From the NCBI GenBank assembly GCA_007135385.1, contig SLIY01000181.1, forward strand, positions 1 to 9,419: a stretch of DNA of 9,419 nt, read 5' to 3'. The notes under the pieces were generated by a model. It did no database searches. It saw nothing but the letters and a program-made list of their open reading frames with translations, and was not told where the DNA came from. A program made the position numbers and the translations under genes. The DNA comes from Leptolyngbyaceae cyanobacterium CSSed165cm_216. GTDB taxonomy: Bacteria > Cyanobacteriota > Cyanobacteriia > Phormidesmidales > Phormidesmidaceae. Shown piece after piece: positions 5,084 to 9,419 of the stretch. The first letter of the stretch is position 1. Each line of letters begins with the position of its first letter.

Positions 5084-5962
5084 TTGACTTTTTCCGCCGA
5101 AGATTTTGCCAAAGCCCTTGAGGCCCACGACTATGACTTTCAGGTGGGCAGCACCGTGCGTGGCACCGTAATTTCCTGTGACCATGACGGGGCCACCATC
5201 GACATTGGCGGCAAGTCGGCGGCCTTTTTGCCGATCCGGGAAGCGGCGGTGAAAGCAATCGGCTCTCTGGAGGGGGTGCTGGAACCGGGAGTGGAATACT
5301 CGTTCCAGGTGATCCGCGACCAGGATGCCGACGGTCAGGTGTTGCTGTCGATTCGGCGGCTGTTGCTGAAGCAGTTGTGGGACAAGCTAGAGACCATGGC
5401 CGCTGAGGGCACGGTGCTGGAGGTGAAGGTGACTGGCTTCAATAAAGGTGGCGTGACTGTGGACGTGGAGGGGTTGCGGGGGTTTGTGCCGCGATCGCAC
5501 CTGGGCCGCAGCTATGAAAATTTGGAAGACGCGGTGGGCCAGCGGCTGACCGTAGGCTTTTTGGAGGTCAACCCCGGCAATAACAAACTGGTGATGTCGG
5601 CTCGGATGGCCGCTCGTAGCCAGGTGATGGGCCGTTTGGAGCTGGGCCAGCTGATTGATGGGACTGTGGCTAGTCTTAAACCCTTTGGCGCTTTTGTGGA
5701 CTTTGAGGGCATCACTGGCCTGCTGCACATTAAGCAGATCAGCAAAAACTATGTGGAGTCGCTGCCCACAGTATTGAAGGTGGGCCAGCCGATTAAAGCG
5801 GTGGTGGTGGGCCTTGACCCCGATCGTAACCGAATTTCCCTATCCACCAAGGTGCTGGAAAAATACCCCGGCGAGATTCTTAAAGAGGCCGAGGCGGTGT
5901 TTGCCGATGCCGAAAACCGTTTGGGCGATATCAGTCGCATACTGGCCGAAAGCGAGGCATAA
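5084..5962 (+). CDS. rpsA: Ribosomal protein S1 homolog with three S1 domains
   Basis: RNA-binding protein of the 30S S1 family that helps mRNA bind the ribosome. The 292-aa product has three S1 (OB-fold) domains at about residues 20-92, 108-175 and 187-257, against six in the E. coli protein. The third is the most canonical, with LKPFGAFVDFEGITGLLHIKQIS and DPDRNRISLSTK. Short S1 proteins are typical of cyanobacteria and chloroplasts, where two paralogs are usual; I cannot tell which one this is. Translation begins at TTG (5084): GGGAGA lies eight bases upstream, and no better in-frame ATG precedes the first domain. The C terminus (about 258-292) is an acidic helix. The Tab2-like gene follows 3 bp after the stop, so the two are almost certainly cotranscribed. 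Confidence 0.92.
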   Translation: MTFSAEDFAKALEAHDYDFQVGSTVRGTVISCDHDGATIDIGGKSAAFLPIREAAVKAIGSLEGVLEPGVEYSFQVIRDQDADGQVLLSIRRLLLKQLWDKLETMAAEGTVLEVKVTGFNKGGVTVDVEGLRGFVPRSHLGRSYENLEDAVGQRLTVGFLEVNPGNNKLVMSARMAARSQVMGRLELGQLIDGTVASLKPFGAFVDFEGITGLLHIKQISKNYVESLPTVLKVGQPIKAVVVGLDPDRNRISLSTKVLEKYPGEILKEAEAVFADAENRLGDISRILAESEA

Positions 5963-5965
5963 CCT

Positions 5966-6829
5966 ATGGGCAGCGTTTGGGAACTGGACTTTTACTCCCG
6001 GCCCGTGCTGGACGAGAACGACAAAAAACTATGGGAAGTGCTGATCTGTGAGGGGTTAACGGATACCCAGACTGATCCCGATCAGTTGTTTCGCTACAGC
6101 AAATTTCTGTCAAACACAGAGGTGAATTCGATTAACCTCAAGGCCGCGATCGCCGAAGCCATCGACCAAGCCCCGGCCCCCCCTAGTCGCATTCGGTACT
6201 TTCGCTACCAGATGCAGAACATGATCCAGCGGGCCTGCGACGACGCTGAGATTCCGGCTAAGCCCAGCCGTCGTACCCTGGCTTTGCAGCAGTGGCTGAG
6301 CGATCGCAACCAGTCTTATTACCCCAGTCAACCGGGCTACACCAATGCCCCTTCTCCCTCTGTGGCGGCTCCGCCCCCATCACCCCAGCCCCTGCCCGAT
6401 GCTCTGCTCGGCCAGCAGTGGGCCTTTGTCACCCTGGAAGCCGCCGCCTTTGCCGACCTGCCCGAGTGGGATATCGACTTTGGGGAAGCGTTTCCCCTAG
6501 CTATCGCCGGCGTAGAGCCCGATACCCCGATTCCAGGGCTGTTGATTTTCTCTCCCCGGGCCACCGCCCTAGCCGCCTGGATGTCGGGCCTGGAAATGGC
6601 CTACTGGCGGGTGGATGCCGGTAAGAGTCCTCAATTAGTGCTAGAAACCGGTGCGTCAGAGAGCTGGATTCTGGCCGGACTGCCTAGCCCGGCCCTGCTA
6701 GCCGAGGCCCAGGCGTTTGAAGCGGCTAAGGCTAAAGCCAACCAGGTGCATTTTATTGGGGTACAGTCTAGCCCTGATAGCGAATCGTTCGCTGGGTTCT
6801 GGCTGTTGCAGTCAGTGAATTTAGGCTAG
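5966..6829 (+). CDS. Tab2/Atab2-family RNA-binding protein (DUF1092)
   Basis: Homolog of the plastid factors Tab2 (Chlamydomonas) and ATAB2 (Arabidopsis), which bind A/U-rich RNA and promote translation of photosystem reaction-centre mRNAs such as psaB. The 287-aa product has the family N terminus VWELDFYSRPVLDENDKKLWE (split here: VWELDFYSRPVL at 4-15, then DENDKKLWE). A conserved block IRYFRYQMQNMIQRAC lies at 76-91, then a proline-rich linker (about 120-145). A C-terminal domain follows, with WDIDFGEAFPL, WILAGLP (234-240), and ESFAGFWLLQ (273-282). No signal peptide or membrane span is seen, so it is cytoplasmic. GAGG inside the end of the S1 gene, eight bases before the ATG, serves as ribosome binding site, implying translational coupling. 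The bacterial role is inferred from the plastid proteins. Confidence 0.85.
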   Translation: MGSVWELDFYSRPVLDENDKKLWEVLICEGLTDTQTDPDQLFRYSKFLSNTEVNSINLKAAIAEAIDQAPAPPSRIRYFRYQMQNMIQRACDDAEIPAKPSRRTLALQQWLSDRNQSYYPSQPGYTNAPSPSVAAPPPSPQPLPDALLGQQWAFVTLEAAAFADLPEWDIDFGEAFPLAIAGVEPDTPIPGLLIFSPRATALAAWMSGLEMAYWRVDAGKSPQLVLETGASESWILAGLPSPALLAEAQAFEAAKAKANQVHFIGVQSSPDSESFAGFWLLQSVNLG

Positions 6830-6852
6830 ACTCCCTAGGTCCTTAAATACTC

Positions 6853-8088
6853 CTAAGGTTGGCGGCAAATGCCAAACACCGATGTGTAGCCATGCAGAAA
6901 GGTGGTTTTGCCCACAGGGCCAATTTCGCCACCGCAGAAAAAGCCACTGAGGGGCACCGGCCCCAGGTGTTGATGAAACAGGCCCGAGTCAAAGTTAGCC
7001 TGCTGGTACAGCCCTTCCCCGCGTCCCATACAGGTAAACATCAAGGCCCCAGCCGGGGCACTGGCTGCGGTCATTTGGGCTTGGTACCGCCCCAGTAACT
7101 GGTCGAGATCCTCCGCTGAGGTGTGGGCATCCCGCAGATGAAACCGCACCCGCTGTCCTGGTCGTAGCCGATCGCCCACCGCGATCGCCCCCACCTTAGG
7201 ATCAACCCCCAATAGGGTGCGAATCAAGAAATCCCCCTGGTCCAGGGACAGCTTAAAGCTGTCCTGGGCCACACCGATAAACAACGAGCTTTGGGCCAGC
7301 TTACGATCCGCTTCGCTCAGGGTTTGAAACAACTCCTGTAGAACAACCAGGGGAGGCTGCTCTGCTCCGTCCGTCGGATCGCTGAGGGCCAACACAATAT
7401 TGCGTTCAGCCTGGGTGACACGATAGTCAGGGCCAATGGGGCGACACCCCTGGGCGACGATGGTGTCCAACACCACTGGTCCCCATAACGCTACCCCGAT
7501 CATGCCTTCGTCGTGCAGCGTGCGATCGCAAAACAGACCACAGTTACGGTTAAACCCATCCACACTGGCCACGCCCCCCACCTTGGCGGCCCCTGGGTAG
7601 GCAAAGTCTAAGCCCTGCAATAGATCTGTGACGCTGGACGACAAGGGATCCCCTAACAAAATGAACTGCGGGTCTTGGTCTGGGGCCACCCCCACCAGGT
7701 CAACCCAAGCCCCTGGGGGGCTGTCTAAATCCGGCAAGTCATCGCTGGAAATGTGGAAACTGCGCAGCCCAACCCCTGGCAGGGCTGCCACTGTCAAACT
7801 CAGCGCCGGATTATCTTCCACCTCAATCGGAGCATTGTCTGGGCCCATGCCAACCACACCGCCGCCGCTACAGCCAATTAGCACAGGGATGGCCAGCCGC
7901 TCATGTAGCAGCGGCAGCAGGCGGGAAAATTCACTGGTAAACGACGAGGAAATAAACACCAACCCCAAATCAGGATCACCCTCAAATTGGCGACTAACTT
8001 GGTCTACCACCTCCTGCACGGCTCCTTCCAAAGAGGCCCGGGTCGATATGGCATTGGCCCACCGCATCGGCTGGGAAGTTGCACTCAT
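6853..8088 (-). CDS. FIST domain sensory protein
   Basis: FIST (F-box and intracellular signal transduction) proteins are predicted sensors for small ligands, possibly amino acids, that often act with chemotaxis or two-component proteins. The 411-aa product has a FIST_N domain (about 15-225), with LVFISSSF and GCSGGGVVG (72-80), and then a FIST_C domain (about 230-393). The C-terminal signature is nearly canonical: CMGRG, later LSGFFCGGEIGPVG and FLHGYTSVFG. No kinase, cyclase or membrane segment is fused. The ATG at 8088 is chosen over a GTG at 8094 because AGAAGGA lies eight bases upstream of the ATG but only two from the GTG. It converges on the Tab2-like gene with 23 bp between stop codons and is divergent from cp12. 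No signalling partner is visible nearby, so the ligand and output are unknown. Confidence 0.88.
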   Translation of the reverse strand: MSATSQPMRWANAISTRASLEGAVQEVVDQVSRQFEGDPDLGLVFISSSFTSEFSRLLPLLHERLAIPVLIGCSGGGVVGMGPDNAPIEVEDNPALSLTVAALPGVGLRSFHISSDDLPDLDSPPGAWVDLVGVAPDQDPQFILLGDPLSSSVTDLLQGLDFAYPGAAKVGGVASVDGFNRNCGLFCDRTLHDEGMIGVALWGPVVLDTIVAQGCRPIGPDYRVTQAERNIVLALSDPTDGAEQPPLVVLQELFQTLSEADRKLAQSSLFIGVAQDSFKLSLDQGDFLIRTLLGVDPKVGAIAVGDRLRPGQRVRFHLRDAHTSAEDLDQLLGRYQAQMTAASAPAGALMFTCMGRGEGLYQQANFDSGLFHQHLGPVPLSGFFCGGEIGPVGKTTFLHGYTSVFGICRQP

Positions 8089-8142
8089 GGGCACTGTCCT
8101 TCTGGCGTAGTGGCTTCAGTCTAGATCGGATTTCCAGTCCTA

Positions 8143-8180
8143 CCTGTAAAATTTGGGCGATCGTCCGCTTAATTTACAGG
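8143..8180. repeat. Inverted repeat with 8-bp arms upstream of the FIST gene
   Basis: CCTGTAAA (8143-8150) and TTTACAGG (8173-8180) are perfect reverse complements; two more pairs can form with one bulged A. The 22-base loop contains the palindrome CGATCG. It lies 55-92 bp upstream of the FIST ATG in the FIST/cp12 divergent gap, where it could be an operator or a leader hairpin. Confidence 0.5.
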
Positions 8181-8194
8181 CAGCCTAGGTTGAC

Positions 8195-8212
8195 AACCCT
8201 TCCCTCAGGGTT
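8195..8212. repeat. Inverted repeat AACCCT/AGGGTT near the cp12 promoter
   Basis: AACCCT, six bases, AGGGTT, perfect 6-bp arms. It overlaps the end of a TTGACA hexamer (8190-8195) that has no good -10 at the usual distance, and lies 12 bp upstream of the better cp12 -35. The nonamer TCGGATTTC occurs at both 8126-8134 and 8212-8220, around the two inverted repeats. Confidence 0.4.
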
Positions 8213-8224
8213 CGGATTTCTGGC

Positions 8225-8253
8225 TTGGCCTGACCTAGGGGGTAGACTATACT
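8225..8253 (+). promoter_or_regulatory. Candidate cp12 promoter
   Basis: TTGGCC (8225-8230), 17-base spacer, TATACT (8248-8253): a good sigma-70 type match with ideal spacing. Transcription from near 8260 would give a cp12 leader of about 100 bases, in which I see no recognisable riboswitch. Confidence 0.6.
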
Positions 8254-8360
8254 GATTTACGATTTGGGACAAACCGCAGACAGACTTAGTTGTCAGGGCT
8301 TGGCTGGTCTGTACCATTTAGATTGACTTAAGTTGTAGTTTGCAGAAGGTAATCAACGTT

Positions 8361-8588
8361 ATGACTGAAAGCATCAAAAACCGCATCGAAAAAGAGCTCG
8401 AGACCGCTCGAGACGCTTGTGATACCGCAGGCAGCACATCCCAAGAATGTGCCGCCGCCTGGGACGCCGTAGAAGAACTCCAGGCTGAAGCCGCCCACCA
8501 ACGGGACAAAGGCACTGACAAAAGTTCCTTTGAAACCTATTGCGAAAATAACCCTGACGCCGACGAGTGCCGGGTATACGACAACTAG
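8361..8588 (+). CDS. cp12: Calvin cycle regulatory protein CP12
   Basis: Small, largely disordered redox protein that joins GAPDH and phosphoribulokinase into an inactive complex in the dark, switching off the Calvin cycle. The 75-aa product matches the family's usual length and has both cysteine pairs, C20/C30 (N-terminal, phosphoribulokinase side) and C61/C70 (C-terminal, GAPDH side). The core AWDAVEELQAEAAH (33-46) is intact and the C-terminal tail is CENNPDADECRVYDN. No CBS domain is fused. The ATG at 8361 is chosen over a TTG at 8340: AGAAGG (8344-8349) lies eleven bases before the ATG and inside the longer frame, and CP12 proteins begin close to this point. It has its own promoter and a hairpin 49 bp after the stop. 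Confidence 0.97.
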   Translation: MTESIKNRIEKELETARDACDTAGSTSQECAAAWDAVEELQAEAAHQRDKGTDKSSFETYCENNPDADECRVYDN

Positions 8589-8637
8589 GGGGGGATGGCC
8601 TGTGACCCTGGCGATCGCAGGTTCCCTAGATCGTCCC

Positions 8638-8668
8638 CAAGAACGTTCTCTACCCGAGGGCGTTCTTG
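8638..8668 (+). terminator. Stem-loop downstream of cp12, likely terminator or attenuator
   Basis: CAAGAACG (8638-8645) pairs with CGTTCTTG (8661-8668). The stem continues through two G-U pairs and CTC/GAG to a five-base loop TACCC, giving 13 stacked pairs. The following bases (CTGTTTCTG) are only modestly T-rich, so termination may be partial and let cp12 transcripts reach the ArsC/Spx gene. Confidence 0.6.
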
Positions 8669-8698
8669 CTGTTTCTGAGGATCAGGAGGATCAGTCCT

Positions 8699-8743
8699 AT
8701 GGCTGGTCGAAGGTTGTTGTCTTGCTTGCTACTTTTTTATTGA
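8699..8743 (+). CDS. Possible 14-aa leader peptide upstream of the ArsC/Spx-family gene
   Basis: ATG at 8699 is preceded by a perfect Shine-Dalgarno AGGAGG (8684-8689) with nine bases of spacing and encodes MAGRRLLSCLLLFY before TGA. The stop lies ten bases before the ATG of the next gene, which itself has no good Shine-Dalgarno. The peptide is basic then hydrophobic, with one Cys. Ribosomes loading here could be handed to the downstream gene, or the frame may be a chance occurrence; there is no homology I recognise. Confidence 0.35.
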   Translation: MAGRRLLSCLLLFY

Positions 8744-8753
8744 TTCAAGATTT

Positions 8754-9107
8754 ATGGCCCTAACAGTTTATGGTATTCCCACTTGCGGCACCTGCAAAAA
8801 AGCCTGCCAATGGTTGGACAGCCACGGCATAGCCTACAGCTTTGTCAACACCAAACTGAACCCACCCAACCGGGAGACCATCGCTGATTGGGTCAACACC
8901 CTAGGGGCCAAGCCGATGCGCAACACCTCCGGTCAGTCCTATCGGGCTCTGGGGGATGAGAAAAAAACCTGGACCGATGACCAGTGGATTGACGCCTTTG
9001 CCGCCGATGCCATGCTGCTGAAGCGGCCGTTATGGGTTAAAGACAGTCAGGCTGTCCTGGTCGGGTTTCGGGCCAGCGACGACGAGTTAAAAGTGGCCTT
9101 AGGTTAG
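8754..9107 (+). CDS. ArsC/Spx/MgsR family thioredoxin-fold protein
   Basis: Small thioredoxin-fold protein of the arsenate reductase (glutaredoxin-type ArsC)/Spx superfamily. The 117-aa product begins LTVYGIPTCGTCKKACQWL with C11xxC14, continues with the NTKLNPPNRETIADWV region, and ends with the family's KRPLWV segment (about 94-99) and GFRASDDELK. The CxxC pair at the first site is the Spx/MgsR pattern, whereas classical ArsC has one Cys at this position. It is therefore more likely a redox-linked or unassigned reductase-like protein than a proven arsenate reductase; no ars genes are adjacent. The ATG at 8754 is the only start in frame, but only a weak CAAGA precedes it. It lies downstream of the cp12 hairpin and a possible leader peptide. 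Confidence 0.88.
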   Translation: MALTVYGIPTCGTCKKACQWLDSHGIAYSFVNTKLNPPNRETIADWVNTLGAKPMRNTSGQSYRALGDEKKTWTDDQWIDAFAADAMLLKRPLWVKDSQAVLVGFRASDDELKVALG

Positions 9108-9314
9108 GACAGTGTCAAGTTTTAATTTTAGGGTTGACAGCTGTAGAGATTTGGCATCATTAAGGTCCGAAGTCCTCTCCTGGGAGGCTTGTACTGCTCA
9201 CACAGCGACCCCAGGCGATGTCCTGAGCTGGTCGTCTGAGGCTACAGCACCTATCACCAGCGAGGACGGCGCTACACCCGTTACAATGGGGCAACCATAA
9301 GGGCAGCACCGGGC
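9108..9314. other. Intergenic region upstream of the TIR gene
   Basis: 207 bp without a convincing gene. AAG(T)CCTC/GAGGCTT forms a small stem-loop at 9170-9190 but lacks a T-tract. TTGACA at 9134-9139 is a perfect -35 hexamer, overlapped by the palindrome ACAGCTGT (9137-9144), but only weak -10 matches follow (CATCAT, 9155-9160). TACAAT at 9282-9287 is an alternative -10 with no clear -35. Confidence 0.4.
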
Positions 9315-9419
9315 ATGGCAGGCGAGGCGCTAGACGTATTTATTTCCTACTCCCACCGCGACGAAGGGCTCAAGGATGAGCTGGTCAATTACCATCTGAA
9401 GCTGCTGCAACGGGAAGGC
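9315..9419 (+). CDS. TIR-domain protein, N-terminal fragment (continues past window)
   Basis: Thirty-five codons, open to the window end, beginning MAGEALDVFISYSHRDE and continuing with a charged amphipathic helix (GLKDELVNYHLKLLQREG). VFISYSHRDE is the first strand and following turn of Toll/interleukin-1 receptor domains; bacterial TIRs of this kind are often NAD-consuming enzymes or adaptors fused to NTPase, TPR or WD40 modules in signalling and antiphage systems. The catalytic Glu, BB loop and all fusion partners lie beyond the window. ATG 9315 follows AAGGG (9299-9303) by eleven bases, an acceptable weak ribosome binding site. Upstream codons are also open in frame, so a slightly earlier non-ATG start cannot be excluded. 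Confidence 0.75.
   Translation, partial: MAGEALDVFISYSHRDEGLKDELVNYHLKLLQREG

Noticed and set aside
6830..6852. Bidirectional terminator between the Tab2-like and FIST genes
   Set aside because: Only a 5-bp CCTTA/TAAGG stem, partly within the FIST stop codon region, can form; too weak to call.
8340..8360. TTG start extending CP12 by seven residues
   Set aside because: The Shine-Dalgarno AGAAGG lies inside this extension and serves the ATG at 8361, and CP12 proteins of this type are about 75 residues.
8595..8678. Small frame (ATG after a G-run) downstream of cp12
   Set aside because: A run of G is not a Shine-Dalgarno, the translation is Arg/Ser-rich with no homology, and the frame covers the stem-loop at 8638-8668.
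9112..9300. 62-codon frame (GTG start) between the ArsC/Spx and TIR genes
   Set aside because: No Shine-Dalgarno, no recognisable family, composition like random intergenic translation, and it overlaps inverted repeats and promoter-like sequence. It could still be tested for conservation.

Overview
The window comes from a cyanobacterium. It carries at least twelve copies of the octamer GCGATCGC (HIP1, for example at 883-890, 1517-1524, 4766-4773, 6300-6307 and 8611-8618), which is characteristically over-represented in cyanobacteria. It also encodes several cyanobacterial or plastid-type proteins: CP12, a ClpS1-like adaptor, a Tab2/Atab2 protein, a short three-domain S1 protein, and a MenE probably serving phylloquinone synthesis. 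The DNA looks GC-rich. Heptamer tandem repeats are the kind described in filamentous cyanobacteria, but I cannot name a genus from the sequence alone.

Layout. 1-1118 (+): 3' part of menE, cut by the window edge. 1119-1384: convergent gap filled with an octamer repeat, three REP-like GC-rich hairpin units and a heptamer array. 3221-1385 (-): compact cluster clpS, DUF2103, trm1. 3222-3401: divergent promoter gap with a perfect 8-bp inverted repeat close to clpS. 3402-3851 (+): ndk. 3852-4116: convergent gap filled with degenerate heptamers of the same family. 4815-4117 (-): family-4 uracil-DNA glycosylase with a possible sliding-clamp-binding motif at its N terminus. 4816-5083: divergent gap with a 13-bp perfect inverted repeat 127 bp across. 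5084-6829 (+): two-gene operon of S1 and Tab2-like protein. 8088-6853 (-): FIST sensor protein. 8089-8360: divergent gap with two inverted repeats and a good promoter for cp12. 8361-8588 (+): cp12, then a hairpin, a 14-codon reading frame with a perfect Shine-Dalgarno, and an ArsC/Spx-family gene (8754-9107). 9315-9419 (+): first 35 codons of a TIR-domain protein running off the window.

How it fits together. Most genes are housekeeping: quinone synthesis, tRNA modification, N-degron proteolysis, nucleotide balance, base-excision repair, translation and Calvin-cycle control. The repeats sit in the two wide convergent gaps, and the ends of menE and trm1 are themselves written in repeat sequence. 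Divergent gaps carry promoters and inverted repeats instead. The strongest functional linkage is S1 with Tab2: two RNA-binding translation proteins, 3 bp apart. The most likely entry to an undescribed system is the TIR gene at the right edge, but only its first strand and helix are visible.
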